Of a DNA stretch of 64,000 nt, positions 1 to 9,296 are shown one piece after another. Within the stretch, counting starts at the first letter, position 1; every line of letters begins with the position of its first letter. The stretch lies in assembly GCA_964460115.1 (NCBI GenBank), contig CAYWPR010000011.1, positions 49,097-113,096 of the forward strand, written 5' to 3'. Origin of the DNA: JAEUJZ01 sp964460115. GTDB lineage: Bacteria > Myxococcota_A > Polyangia > Palsa-1104 > JAEUJZ01. The notes beneath the pieces are model-generated. The model worked only from the letters and a program-made list of their open reading frames with translations, was not told the origin of the DNA and did not search any database. The position numbers and the translations under genes are program-made.

Positions 1-97
1 GGCGCTCTAGGGCTTCTACACCCGGCACTTCGTGTCCGGTATCGTGCAGAACCATGACGCCGGCGACAAGGCAAGACAGCCCCAGGCCGGCAAGCAC
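1..97 (-). CDS. possible partial gene running off the left edge
   Basis: An open frame runs leftward off the window. A GTG at 95-97 would give an N-terminus reading MLAGLGLSCLVAGVMV, followed by a polar stretch (HDTGHEVPGVEALER). The hydrophobic start with a Cys at position 9 looks like a short lipoprotein signal or a membrane anchor. It would lie 14 bases downstream of the stop of the preceding minus-strand gene (112). Only about 32 codons are visible, so no family can be named, and the start is a guess. Confidence 0.3.
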   Translation of the reverse strand, partial: MLAGLGLSCLVAGVMVLHDTGHEVPGVEALER

Positions 98-111
98 CGG
101 CTGATAGGCTT

Positions 112-1113
112 TTAGTGCAGCACGATCTCGCTTCCCAGCCACTTTTGTTCGGTTCCTTGCAAAGGTTTGTGCAGCAGCAGGGAAGACATGCAAGCTGGGG
201 TGACTAGACCACCGCGCAGTCGCACGCGCTCTATATGCCCGCCGCGCAGTTTTAGCTCGATGGTAACCTGCTTGATCGAGGGCAATAGCGCCCGCCGCAG
301 GCATTTTTGCAGCGCGGCCGGCTCGGGCAGTTGCAGCGGCGGTTGTTTGGTGATCTCGATCTTGGCGATCGCATCTTCTGTCGCCGGCGCGATCGGGCCT
401 TGGGCAACGGTGGGCTTGGCGGGGCTCGGCGGCATTCCGCGCGTCCGCGATGGTGCCGGCGGCGGCGGCGGCGGTGGTGCGCCAGCGGCCATGCTTGCGG
501 TCGGCGCCGGCGGTGGCGGCGCAGCCACTGGCTCGGGAGCGGCCGGAGAAGGATCGGAAAGGCTCAGCGAGCGATCCGCTTTTCGCGATTCGGAGGGTTT
601 TAGCCGGCTCATCGATAAAGATTCCGCCGGCATTTCATCCGCGCCCTGGCGCCGCGCCTGCACGCCGCTGATGCGCTCCGAACGGATGCGTTCTTCGCGA
701 GTAAGCAGGCGATCGAGCTGCTTGCCCAGACTTTCGCGCGTCGGCGGAGCGTTAAGCAGAACGATTTCGCTGACTCGCATTTCGATGTCTTCATCGATAC
801 GGACCAGGTGGCCGTTAGACAGCGAAACGACCAGAAACTCGCCCACCGGCACCAGCATTTCATCGCTGGCGAGCAGCGGCAAACCAACCTGGGCGGCAAA
901 AGTCTTACCCGCCGCGCGAATCTGACAAGCGGTGCCGCCGCGCAAATGCACACGGGCCACCGCCGGTCCGGTTCCGGTGTCGGCCGGCCGAGCGACTTCG
1001 GCAAAAACCTGAGTCGCCCACCCCAGGCTTAAAACCATGCCAATCCACAGAAGAAAGCGTCCGCTTGAGCGACCGTTTGCCAGCCCCAAAAGCCTTGCGG
1101 AGGTTGCCATCAT
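112..1113 (-). CDS. proline-rich secreted/anchored hypothetical protein
   Basis: I do not recognise the family. From the ATG ending at 1113 the protein begins with a positively charged stretch, then one hydrophobic segment ending in an AxA-like site (FLLWIGMVLSLGWATQVFAE), so it is probably exported. Residues about 45-110 form a compact beta-rich stretch (VHLRGGTACQIRAAGKTF... VPVGEFLVVSLSNGHLVRIDEDIEM) reminiscent of FecR/ferric-citrate-regulator-like domains. The middle (about 185-245) is low-complexity Pro/Ala. The last 75 residues resemble the C-terminal TonB/AgmX-like region of Myxococcota envelope proteins (two cysteines, 'IKQVTIELKLRGGHIERV'). The upstream in-frame start at 1191 would put 26 polar residues before the signal, so the internal ATG is preferred. 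The role is unknown; periplasmic or envelope location is inferred. Confidence 0.6.
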   Translation of the reverse strand: MMATSARLLGLANGRSSGRFLLWIGMVLSLGWATQVFAEVARPADTGTGPAVARVHLRGGTACQIRAAGKTFAAQVGLPLLASDEMLVPVGEFLVVSLSNGHLVRIDEDIEMRVSEIVLLNAPPTRESLGKQLDRLLTREERIRSERISGVQARRQGADEMPAESLSMSRLKPSESRKADRSLSLSDPSPAAPEPVAAPPPPAPTASMAAGAPPPPPPPAPSRTRGMPPSPAKPTVAQGPIAPATEDAIAKIEITKQPPLQLPEPAALQKCLRRALLPSIKQVTIELKLRGGHIERVRLRGGLVTPACMSSLLLHKPLQGTEQKWLGSEIVLH

Positions 1114-1243
1114 GATCCCTTTTGACCTGCTTATACGTGTGTTCGGTTCAGCGTGACACGGCGTCGCGGCGAGGTCAACGGATGGGCCCATGGGCTTCGC
1201 AAAGTACGCAAAAATCCTTCAGCAGTGCTTGAACATCCTACAT

Positions 1244-2644
1244 CTACATAGCACCTGGGCTGGTGCTTTCCGGCGCTGCGATGGGCAGTACAAACTGGGC
1301 GGTGGTTCCGCCGCCTAGTTCGCTGTGCAGCGTCAAACTGCCGCCGTGCGCTTTGACGATGCGGCGGGCCAGCGTCAATCCCAAACCGACGCCTCCGGTG
1401 CTGCGGGCGCGGCTTTTTTCACTGCGAAAAAACGGCGTGAACAAATGCGGCAGGTCGTTTGCAGCGATGCCGATTCCTTTGTCTTGTACTTCGATGATCA
1501 AAGAATCCTTCACGTTTTTGATCACGAAGCGAACTCGCTGTCCGGGATCGGAGTACTTGCCGGCGTTGTCCAAAATGTTGTCCAAGGCGCGGCGTAAAAG
1601 CGCGCCATCCGCGTAAAGCGGTCCGGCGCTGACATCGAGCTCGACGGCCAGCGGATGATTGGGATACGCCGCGCGAAAGCGCGCGATGGATTCGGCGGCC
1701 AGATGGGCGGTGCCTATCGCTTCGAGCCGCAGCGGTGGTTTGCCGTCGCCGGCGCGATCCGCGGCCAGATCCAGGCGGGCGGTAATCAGAATGTCCTCGA
1801 CCAGCCGTTCAAGCTCGCTGAGATCGCTGGCGATGCCTGAAAGCAGCTCGCGCGCGGTCTCTTCGTCGCCTTCATCGGCCAGTTCCAGCGCCACGCGGAT
1901 GCTGGCGATCGGCGTGCGCAGTTCATGCGAAACATTGGCCAAAAGCTCTTGCTGGCCGCGCAACAAATGCGTGATGCGATCGGCCATGTCATCAAAAGTG
2001 CGGGCCACGGCGCCAATTTCATCCTGCTGCGTCAGCCGCACCCGCGAGTTCATGTCGCCCGCGCCCAATGCCTTTGCCGCGGCCGACAAACGCTGCAGTG
2101 GTCTTACGACCATTCGCGTGAGCAGCAAGGATGCGACCGCCAGACACAAAAGAACTACGCTGATGAGCGTGGCATACTCTGAAAATGGCACAGGCACCGC
2201 CGGCAAACCGATGACTCCGTAGCCGGTGATGCATCCGGAAATGACGATGGGAACGGCAACTAGGCCCGGCGTCCGGCAGCTAAAAAGACCCTCCAGCTTC
2301 AGCCGCGTATGCTCGCTGAAAGTCAGCTTGGGCAGAGGCGGGAAAACGTTACTGACCAAGAGATTGCCGGCATCGTCGTAAATACTAAGCTCTGCGGAAA
2401 GATCCTGCGCGGCTTGCTTGGCCTCGCGCTGCATGGCCAAGACATCTCCGCGATAACGGGCGACGTGCGAGATGACATAGCGGGCCCGCTGCTCCATCGT
2501 GGCGCGCCAGGGAACGTCTAGGACAGTGGTCTTGAGGATGCCAAAAGCCAAGCTGATGAGCGCCATTCCGCCTAGGCTAATCAAATAGATTCGCCACAGC
2601 AGTCCTTTGCGCAAAGGAATCGGCTTTTGGACCTGCGCTTTCAT
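1244..2644 (-). CDS. sensor histidine kinase (HAMP-HisKA-HATPase)
   Basis: An inner-membrane two-component sensor of about 466 residues. It has two membrane segments (about 15-37 and 157-179) bracketing a periplasmic sensor loop, a HAMP linker (about 180-232), a dimerisation/phosphoacceptor helix with His240 in the motif LLANVSHELRTP, and an ATP-binding HATPase domain with N-box (NILDNAGKYSD), G1 (DKGIGI) and G2 (GGVGLGLTLA) motifs. The start was chosen at the ATG at 2642-2644 because it overlaps the regulator's TGA as ATGA, implying translational coupling. The domain order is that of EnvZ/CpxA/BaeS-type kinases. Since it sits next to divergent efflux genes, it probably senses envelope stress or a toxic compound. 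The signal itself cannot be told from sequence. Confidence 0.93.
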   Translation of the reverse strand: MKAQVQKPIPLRKGLLWRIYLISLGGMALISLAFGILKTTVLDVPWRATMEQRARYVISHVARYRGDVLAMQREAKQAAQDLSAELSIYDDAGNLLVSNVFPPLPKLTFSEHTRLKLEGLFSCRTPGLVAVPIVISGCITGYGVIGLPAVPVPFSEYATLISVVLLCLAVASLLLTRMVVRPLQRLSAAAKALGAGDMNSRVRLTQQDEIGAVARTFDDMADRITHLLRGQQELLANVSHELRTPIASIRVALELADEGDEETARELLSGIASDLSELERLVEDILITARLDLAADRAGDGKPPLRLEAIGTAHLAAESIARFRAAYPNHPLAVELDVSAGPLYADGALLRRALDNILDNAGKYSDPGQRVRFVIKNVKDSLIIEVQDKGIGIAANDLPHLFTPFFRSEKSRARSTGGVGLGLTLARRIVKAHGGSLTLHSELGGGTTAQFVLPIAAPESTSPGAM

Positions 2645-3396
2645 GGATCCTCCGCGCGCAAAGCTTCCCAATCGCCGGCCGAATCGCCGGGTGCCAGCAT
2701 ATAGCCAGCGCCGCGTATGGTTTTTAGCAAACGCGGATGCTTGGAATCATCGCCCAGTTTTTGCCGCAGCCGCGAAATGTGCACATCGATGGAGCGATCA
2801 AAAGCTTCCTCGGCACTGCCTTTGGCCAAATCCAGCAATTGTTCGCGGCTTAGGATGCGGCCGGCGCGCTCGGCCAAGACGCGCAGCAGGGCAAATTCAT
2901 ACGCGGTCAGAGAAATCGGACGTCCATGCAGCGAGGCTAAAAGCCGTGCCGAATCGAGCATCAGTCCGCCCACCTGCATGGTCGCCGGCGCCGCTGGTCC
3001 GATGTGGCCGCGAGCCCGTCGCACTTGCGCGCGAATGCGCGCCAAAAGTTCGCGCGCCGAAAAAGGCTTTGTGACGTAGTCATCGGCACCAAGTTCTAGC
3101 CCCAGCACGCGGTCCGCTTCTTCGCTGCGCGCCGTAACGATGATGATGGGTACGGCGCAGCGGGCGCGCAAACTTTGGCAGATGGCGATTCCGTCCCGTC
3201 CGGGTAGCATCAGATCGAGCAGAATGACATCGAAGCTTTCATTGTGCGCCGCTGCCAGACCGCTTTCTCCATCCGCCACCAATGTAACGGTCAGTCCGTG
3301 ACTGCGCAGATAGCGCGCCGTCAGTTCCCCAAGCCGCGGGTTGTCCTCGATAAGTAGCGCGCGAATGACGCCGTCATTGAATGTGGGCCTGAACAT
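2641..3396 (-). CDS. OmpR/PhoB-family response regulator
   Basis: A DNA-binding response regulator of about 251 residues. The receiver domain has the acidic pocket (ED at 17-18), phosphoacceptor Asp61 (DVILLDLMLPGRDG), and the conserved Lys110 in DDYVTKPF. It is followed by an OmpR-type winged helix (RAGRILSREQLL ... FDRSIDVHISRLRQKLGDD ... IRGAGYML). The start is ATG 3394-3396 with an AGGA about 9 bases upstream; a longer frame to 3468 adds an unlikely N-terminus. It is the first gene of the operon with the histidine kinase and diverges from the RND pump at 3586, with inverted repeats between them. The simplest reading is that it controls itself and the pump, as BaeR or CpxR-like regulators do. 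Confidence 0.93.
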   Translation of the reverse strand: MFRPTFNDGVIRALLIEDNPRLGELTARYLRSHGLTVTLVADGESGLAAAHNESFDVILLDLMLPGRDGIAICQSLRARCAVPIIIVTARSEEADRVLGLELGADDYVTKPFSARELLARIRAQVRRARGHIGPAAPATMQVGGLMLDSARLLASLHGRPISLTAYEFALLRVLAERAGRILSREQLLDLAKGSAEEAFDRSIDVHISRLRQKLGDDSKHPRLLKTIRGAGYMLAPGDSAGDWEALRAEDP

Positions 3397-3480
3397 GAGC
3401 AGCCATCCTGTGCTTAGATGCAGCCGGCGCAATTGGTCTTGAATTTGGCAGCGCCGTCCGCTGCGCATTCCTTTTTAAAC

Positions 3481-3541
3481 AATTTCCCACCTTCGCGGTC
3501 GGAAATTTCTTCATTCTCTACAGTGGTTAATACTTCTTAAC
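3481..3541. promoter_or_regulatory. inverted repeats in the regulator/RND divergent intergenic region
   Basis: Two inverted repeats lie between the divergent response-regulator and RND genes. One has arms AATTTCC (3481-3487) and GGAAATT (3501-3507) around 13 bases. The other has arms GTTAA (3526-3530) and TTAAC (3537-3541) around 6 bases. The region is AT-richer than its surroundings. They are plausible regulator-binding or promoter elements; binding is inferred only from position and symmetry. Confidence 0.45.
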
Positions 3542-3585
3542 ATTCGCTTCAACTTCACGTCATCTGCGCTGCGCAAATTGCCAGC

Positions 3586-6500
3586 ATGTGGATTGTCGAG
3601 CTGGCTCTGCGTCGTCCGTACACCGTGGCTGTGATGTCTTTGCTGATTCTGCTCATGGGCGTTTTGTCATTAAACCGCATGGCCGTAGACATTTTTCCAG
3701 CCATTGACATTCCGGTGGTCGCGGTGGTGTGGAACTACCCGGGACTTTCGGCCGAGGACATGGAGCGCCGCGTCGTTTTATTCAGTGAACGTGCCTATTC
3801 TACGACGGTAAACGGCATCGAACGCATCGAGTCCCAATCGATTCCGGGAATTGGCATGATCAAAGTTTATTTTCAGCATGGGACGGACATGGGCGCGTCC
3901 ATTGCGCAGCTTTCTTCGGTATCGAGTACGCTCTTACGTGCTGCGCCGCCCGGAATGACTCCGCCGCAGATCATTCAGTTTAATGCCTCTAACGTTCCGG
4001 TTGCGCAGCTCACGGCGTTTAGCGAGACGCTTCCCGAAGAAAAAGTCTTTGATCACAGCTTCAACTTTGTGCGCATTCGGCTGTTTACCATTCCGGGTCT
4101 GTCTACACCGGCGCCTTTTGGCGGCAAAAGCCGGCAGATCAATGTCGATATAGACCCGCAGGCGCTGGCCGCAAAGGGATTGTCGCCGGCCGATGTAGTC
4201 AGTGCGCTACAGCTTTCCAATATCATTGTTCCGGCCGGAACCATGCGCATCGCCGAACGTGAGTACAACGTCGCGATGAATTCCTCGCCAGCGGTGGTCG
4301 AGCAGTTTAATAACATTCCGATCAAGTCGGTGGGCGGGGCCATGGTGCTAGTCGGCGACGTCAGTCGAATTAGCGATGGCTACGCCGATCAGACCAATAT
4401 CGTTCACGTCAATGGTCGGCGAGCGACGTATCTGGCCATCCTCAAGCATGCCGATGCGTCGACGCTGGCGGTTGTCGATGCGACGCGCGATGCTTTGCCG
4501 GCCATCAAAGCCGCGGCGCCAAACGGGATGGATTTTCGCATCGATTTCGATCAGTCCTTGTTTGTCCGCGCGGCCATCAAAAGCGTGCTGCGTGAAGCGC
4601 TTTTGTCATCGATTCTGGTTTCGCTGATGATTGCCATTTTTCTGGGAAGCTGGCGCTCGATGGTCATCGTCTGCACGTCGATTCCGCTGGCCATTTGTTC
4701 GGCGATTATCGGATTAAAGCTTAGCGGTCACACCATCAACATCATGACGCTTGGCGGACTGGCCCTGGCCATCGGCATGCTGGTAGATGATGCCACGGTC
4801 GAAGTCGAAAACATTCACCGCAATCGCCATTTGGGAAAACCCCTGACCGTCGCGATTTTAGACGGAGCGCAACAGATCGCGACCCCGGCCATCGTCGCCA
4901 CCTTGGCCATTTGCATCGTCTTTTTTCCCGTGGTGCTTTTGGTCGGCCCGGCCAAATATCTATTTATTCCGCTGGCCCTGTCAGTGGTTTTGGCCATGTT
5001 GGCTTCTTATCTGTTGTCGCGAACTTTGGTGCCGACTCTGGCCCGCATGCTGATGGCCGGAGAAGATCTGTCCGAAACCGCGCCGCGCCGCGGTTTGGGC
5101 CGGCTTGTCCATCGCTTAAATGAGCGGCGTGATGAAGCTTTTGCCAAGCTGCAATCGGCCTACGGAAAGGTGCTGGCTCGGCTGCTCGACAATCCGCGTT
5201 TTACCGTTGCGGTTGCCGCCGCGGTGGTCGTGGCATCGCTCTTTTTGGTACGAGTCGTCGGAACGGATTTTTTTCCATCCGTGGATGCCGGACTTATGAA
5301 GCTGCATTTTCGCGCGCCGCCCGGTTCGCGACTGGAACGCACCGAGGAACTGGTTGCGGAGGTCGAAAAGAAAATTCGGCAAGTCATTCCGGAATCTGAA
5401 CTTTTGACGGTCAACGACATGATTGGCGTGCCGTTTTACTTCAATCTGGCTTTTGTTCCGACCGACAATGTCAGCGCCATGGATACCGATATTTTGATTG
5501 CCTTACAGGAACACCATCGCCCGACCGCGCAGTACATGCGGACGCTGCGTCAAGAACTGCCGCGGGCTTTTCCCGGTTCTACTTTCTACTTTCAACCTGC
5601 TGACATCATCAGCCAGGTACTAAACTTCGGACTGTCCGCTCCCATCGACATTCAAGTGGAGCATGCCAACTTGAATACGGCGTATGAAGTAGTTCGCAAA
5701 TTGTGCGACCGCGTCCGCGAAATTCCCGGAATCGTCGATGCCCACGTCATTCAACGTCTGGACTATCCGACATTGCGCATCGAAGTCGATCGCCGTCAGG
5801 CGGCGCAACTTGGTTTAAGTCAGCGCGACATTGCCAATAGCGTTCTGGTTTCGCTGTCCTCAAGCGCCCTGGTCGCTCCTTTGTTTTTCCTCAATCCAAT
5901 CAATAACGTCAGCTATAACGTCGTTGTGAAGACGCCGCTGCAAAAGCTGAAAACCGTGCCCGATTTGCTGGGGGTACCGCTGACGTCGCCGTTTTCAAAT
6001 CTGCCTGTGCCGGCCGAGCTACCCGGGGTCGGAATGGCGGCGCTGCCGCGCGCGGCGGTACAGACCCTAAGCAGCGTGGCTTCGCTTTCGCCGGCGGTTA
6101 CGCCGGATCAGATCAATCACCACACCATTCAGCGCGTGCTCGACATCGCCGCCAGCATTGACGGACGTGATTTGGGCGCGGTGGCGGCGGACATCGAACG
6201 CAAAGTGGCGGAACTGGGCCCCTTGCCGGCCGGCATGCGCATTCACGTGCGCGGACAAAACGAAGTTCGAAAGGAATCCTTTGCCAGTCTGGGGCTCGGT
6301 CTTATTTTGGCCATCGTGCTCGTCTATTTTCTGATGGTGGTGCTGTTTCAGTCGTGGCTGGATCCGTTCATCATCATGATCGCGGTTCCCGGAGCGCTTA
6401 TCGGAATTTTATGGCTTTTGGTTTTGAGCCATACCACGCTCAATGTGGAATCGCTGATGGGGGCGATTATGGCGGTGGGCATCGCCGTATCCAATTCGAT

Positions 6501-6846
6501 TCTGATGGTTAGCTTTGCCAATGACAGCCGGCTTGAAAGCGAGCTTAGCGCGACCAAGGCGGCGCTACTGGCCGGACAGACTCGGCTGCGCCCGGTGCTG
6601 ATGACCGCACTGGCGATGATCATCGGAATGATTCCGATGGCCCTGGCCCTGGGCGAAGCCGGCGAACAAAACGCACCGCTTGGCCGGGCGGTGATTGGCG
6701 GCCTTCTGGCGGCAACCTTGTTTACTTTGTTTGTGGTTCCCGTGGTCTACGCTCTGCTGCGAAAGAAGCTGCCGACCAAGCATCTTTTGGAAGCGCGCTT
6801 TCAGCGAGAAAAACAGGGCGCGACCCTTGAAAGGAGCACTCCGTGA
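3586..6846 (+). CDS. RND efflux transporter, HAE1/AcrB-like inner-membrane permease
   Basis: A proton-driven drug/hydrophobe exporter of 1086 residues, the usual length for AcrB/MexB relatives. It has an N-terminal membrane helix (PYTVAVMSLLILLMGVLS), a large periplasmic porter loop, a block of about five helices including the family signature GGLALAIGMLVDDATVEVEN with the proton-relay pair Asp401-Asp402, a second loop, and a final helix block. The divergence (two long periplasmic loops, charged 'RRNEDEAF...' linker) is closer to uncharacterised HAE1-type pumps than to AcrB itself. It overlaps the downstream adaptor by GTGA, so the two are co-translated. No outer-membrane factor follows; the convergent tolC-like gene at 7999 may supply it. 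The substrate is unknown. Confidence 0.95.
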   Translation: MWIVELALRRPYTVAVMSLLILLMGVLSLNRMAVDIFPAIDIPVVAVVWNYPGLSAEDMERRVVLFSERAYSTTVNGIERIESQSIPGIGMIKVYFQHGTDMGASIAQLSSVSSTLLRAAPPGMTPPQIIQFNASNVPVAQLTAFSETLPEEKVFDHSFNFVRIRLFTIPGLSTPAPFGGKSRQINVDIDPQALAAKGLSPADVVSALQLSNIIVPAGTMRIAEREYNVAMNSSPAVVEQFNNIPIKSVGGAMVLVGDVSRISDGYADQTNIVHVNGRRATYLAILKHADASTLAVVDATRDALPAIKAAAPNGMDFRIDFDQSLFVRAAIKSVLREALLSSILVSLMIAIFLGSWRSMVIVCTSIPLAICSAIIGLKLSGHTINIMTLGGLALAIGMLVDDATVEVENIHRNRHLGKPLTVAILDGAQQIATPAIVATLAICIVFFPVVLLVGPAKYLFIPLALSVVLAMLASYLLSRTLVPTLARMLMAGEDLSETAPRRGLGRLVHRLNERRDEAFAKLQSAYGKVLARLLDNPRFTVAVAAAVVVASLFLVRVVGTDFFPSVDAGLMKLHFRAPPGSRLERTEELVAEVEKKIRQVIPESELLTVNDMIGVPFYFNLAFVPTDNVSAMDTDILIALQEHHRPTAQYMRTLRQELPRAFPGSTFYFQPADIISQVLNFGLSAPIDIQVEHANLNTAYEVVRKLCDRVREIPGIVDAHVIQRLDYPTLRIEVDRRQAAQLGLSQRDIANSVLVSLSSSALVAPLFFLNPINNVSYNVVVKTPLQKLKTVPDLLGVPLTSPFSNLPVPAELPGVGMAALPRAAVQTLSSVASLSPAVTPDQINHHTIQRVLDIAASIDGRDLGAVAADIERKVAELGPLPAGMRIHVRGQNEVRKESFASLGLGLILAIVLVYFLMVVLFQSWLDPFIIMIAVPGALIGILWLLVLSHTTLNVESLMGAIMAVGIAVSNSILMVSFANDSRLESELSATKAALLAGQTRLRPVLMTALAMIIGMIPMALALGEAGEQNAPLGRAVIGGLLAATLFTLFVVPVVYALLRKKLPTKHLLEARFQREKQGATLERSTP

Positions 6847-7952
6847 GCGTGCGCAAGAACTCACTTTTGTATGTGGGCGGATTTCTGCTGATTGCTTTGA
6901 TCATCGGCGGAGCGGTCTTGCTAGAACACAGCCGCAGCCGTGCCGAAGCGCACGAGGCGACGCTGCGCAAGCGCGAGGTTGCGGCCGGTCCGCACGTTTT
7001 GATGGCCGTCGCCGTGCCCGCCAAAACCGAGCAGCAACTATCGCTGCAGGGCGAGGCGCGACCTTTCGCCGAAGTGACTCTGTATGCCAAAATCAGCGGC
7101 TATCTAAAGTCGATTCGCGTCGACAAAGGCGACAATGTAAAAAAGGATCAACTGCTGGCAATCATCGAGTCGCCCGAAATCGACCGCCAGTACGAAGGCG
7201 CTATGGCTGATGCGCACTTTAAGCGAGCCAATGCGCAGCGCTCTGCAAGCCTGGTAAAAGGCGGGTTTATTGCGCCGCGCGATGCCGAACAGGACAGCAG
7301 CCAGGCCCTTATCGCCGAAGCCACGGTGGCAGCAATTAGCACGCAGAAGTCTTATGAACAGCTCACCGCGCCCTTTGATGGCACGATCACTGCGCGCTTT
7401 GCCGACCCCGGTGCGCTTATGCAAAGCGCAGTGAGCGCGCAGACTGGGGCCTTGCCGGTGGTGACGGTTTCTCAGCTCGATCGGCTGCGGGTCTACGCCT
7501 ACGTCGATCAGCGCACCGCCGCCCTAGTCCATCGCGGAAATCCTGTAGAGGTCAACCTGCCGGGATCACTGTCTGCGGGTGTGCCGGGGCAGGTCACGCG
7601 CTTGTCGGATGCGCTTGATGCGCGCACTCGCATGATGCTCGTCGAGGTCGATCTCGACAACCGCGAGCGGCGCATCGTGCCGGGCAGTTTCGTCAATGTC
7701 GTTTTGACCATTTCCCTGCCTCCGGCCGTCGAGATTCCGGTAGAAGCCCTGGTGGTGCGCGGCAAGCAGAACTTTGTTGCTCACCTGGGTGACGACAAGC
7801 ACATTCACTTTCGTCCGGTGACGCTTAGCGGCAATGATGGCGCCCGCGTGCGTGTGAGTCAGGGCCTTAGGGCTGGCGAAACTGTGGGCTTAGATGTAGG
7901 AAACACCGTGGACGACGGCGCTGCCGTGCAGCCGATGTTTGCGCCGAAGTAG
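6843..7952 (+). CDS. RND periplasmic adaptor (membrane fusion protein)
   Basis: A 369-residue adaptor linking the RND permease to an outer-membrane channel. It starts at GTG 6843, overlapping the permease stop (GTGA). It has an N-terminal membrane anchor (about 8-27, LLYVGGFLLIALIIGGAVLL), a lipoyl/biotinyl half-motif (FAEVTLYAKISGYLKSIRV...GDNVKKDQLL), a short alpha-hairpin, the second lipoyl half (YEQLTAPFDGTITARFADPGALM), a beta-barrel domain (LRVYAYVDQRTAALV), and a membrane-proximal domain with the usual 'VEIPVEALVVRGKQ'. There is no lipobox Cys, so it is held by the N-terminal helix. The family and order permease-adaptor (rather than adaptor-permease) are clear; the exported compound is not. 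Confidence 0.94.
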   Translation: MSVRKNSLLYVGGFLLIALIIGGAVLLEHSRSRAEAHEATLRKREVAAGPHVLMAVAVPAKTEQQLSLQGEARPFAEVTLYAKISGYLKSIRVDKGDNVKKDQLLAIIESPEIDRQYEGAMADAHFKRANAQRSASLVKGGFIAPRDAEQDSSQALIAEATVAAISTQKSYEQLTAPFDGTITARFADPGALMQSAVSAQTGALPVVTVSQLDRLRVYAYVDQRTAALVHRGNPVEVNLPGSLSAGVPGQVTRLSDALDARTRMMLVEVDLDNRERRIVPGSFVNVVLTISLPPAVEIPVEALVVRGKQNFVAHLGDDKHIHFRPVTLSGNDGARVRVSQGLRAGETVGLDVGNTVDDGAAVQPMFAPK

Positions 7953-7998
7953 GCGCTTAAAAAGCAGGCAGCGGAAGCCGAGATTAGGAATTTCCGTT

Positions 7999-9294
7999 TT
8001 ATTCCCCAGTGGCGTGCTGAATGGCGACGTGGGCCAGGGCCAATTGATACTGGGCTCGCACCAAGTTGAGACGAGCTTGGGTCAGCGCCGCTTGGGATTC
8101 CAAAAGATCGGTAGTGGTGGCGGCACCGGCTTTGACCAGGGCTTCGGTGACGCGATAGGCTTCTTGCGCGCTTTCGATGGATTGCTCGGCCAGGCGCACC
8201 GCGCTGCGTGCCGACTGCGACATCAATAGTTCGGTCGAAACTTCGGTGACAATTTGCCGCTTTTGCGCCGAATGCTCTTGTTTGAGCGCATCGGTTTGCG
8301 CTTGCGCTGCGCGATAGCCAAACCAGGTGGCGCCCCAATCCCAAAACAACCAAGAGGCTTTTAGTCCGATGTACGCGGCATTGGCCGGCGCAAAAACCTG
8401 GCCGTCAACGCGGGTGTATCCAGCTTGCAGATTGATGTCGGGCAGCAGCGCCAAAAGCCGCGCCCGCTCTTGATACTCGGCGGATTCGACATGTAGCTGC
8501 GCCGTCAAAAGTTCCGGCCGCGCTGCCATGGCGCGTTGTACCGCCACCGAATATGACATGGTTTCGGCATGCGCTGCCTCGAGCAGGGCGCTTGGTTCGC
8601 GCAGCTCTACGGCTTCCTCGCCGGGCAAGCCTATAAGGATGAGCAGGCTGGCGCGAGCGACCTCGGCCTGAGTGTGCGCGACTATCGCTTGCTGCTGCGC
8701 GTTGGCGACGGCCACCTGGACGCGCAGAACGTCGGCGTTGGTAAGCACGCCGGCCTTGAGCTTGGCGCGGGCGATGGTCACTTGTTCTTCCAGCTCTTGC
8801 GCGGACTGCTTGGCAATGGCTTCTTGGGCTTTGGCTTCAAAATGGTGCAGATACGCGTTGCGCACCGCTTGCCGCGCCGCTTCCTTGGCGATGCGCAACT
8901 GCGCCGCATCGGCGGCTGCCGTTTGGCGCTGGGCCCGATAATCGGCGTTCATGCGAAACAGCCCGAGCAGCGGTTGATTCATGGCCAGCGCAAAGGTGTT
9001 GGTATCCTGTTCGCGGGCGACAAAGGGCGGAAATCCCGGAAACGGGACCATAAAAGGACTGTCCCAATGCTGGTAGTCATCACTGACGGCCAGCGCCGGC
9101 AGCATGCGGCTTCTTCCCGCCTTGGCGTAAAGCTCGGCGGCTTTTACCCGCGCGCCAATCACTTGCAGCGAAGGATTTTCGGACAGCGCCAGACGTTCGG
9201 CTTCCTCAATCGTGAGCTGCCGAGGTTCTGCTGCCCAGGCTGGCACCGTCCGCAAAAGCCCGGCAAGCAATAAAAAGAGCCACGCGATGCGCAT
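7999..9294 (-). CDS. TolC-family outer-membrane efflux protein
   Basis: A 431-residue outer-membrane channel subunit. It has a Sec signal peptide (about 1-21, ending AWAAE), then two repeats of long amphipathic coiled-coil helices typical of the OEP/TolC fold (SAELYAKAGRSRMLPAL..., TDALKQEHSAQKRQIVTEVSTELL..., ATTTDLLESQAALTQARLNLVRAQYQLALA). It is last in the minus-strand operon tetR-emrB-emrA-tolC, with only 2 bases between it and the adaptor gene. It faces the RND pair end to end, so it may serve both pumps. The C-terminus (QHATGE) is short, as in other members. Confidence 0.92.
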   Translation of the reverse strand: MRIAWLFLLLAGLLRTVPAWAAEPRQLTIEEAERLALSENPSLQVIGARVKAAELYAKAGRSRMLPALAVSDDYQHWDSPFMVPFPGFPPFVAREQDTNTFALAMNQPLLGLFRMNADYRAQRQTAAADAAQLRIAKEAARQAVRNAYLHHFEAKAQEAIAKQSAQELEEQVTIARAKLKAGVLTNADVLRVQVAVANAQQQAIVAHTQAEVARASLLILIGLPGEEAVELREPSALLEAAHAETMSYSVAVQRAMAARPELLTAQLHVESAEYQERARLLALLPDINLQAGYTRVDGQVFAPANAAYIGLKASWLFWDWGATWFGYRAAQAQTDALKQEHSAQKRQIVTEVSTELLMSQSARSAVRLAEQSIESAQEAYRVTEALVKAGAATTTDLLESQAALTQARLNLVRAQYQLALAHVAIQHATGE

Positions 9295-9296
9295 CG

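Noticed and set aside
167..925. 252-codon plus-strand frame at the left end
   Set aside because: Opposite to the minus-strand secreted protein, Gly/Ser/Arg-rich as expected for a mirror of Pro/Ala-rich codons.
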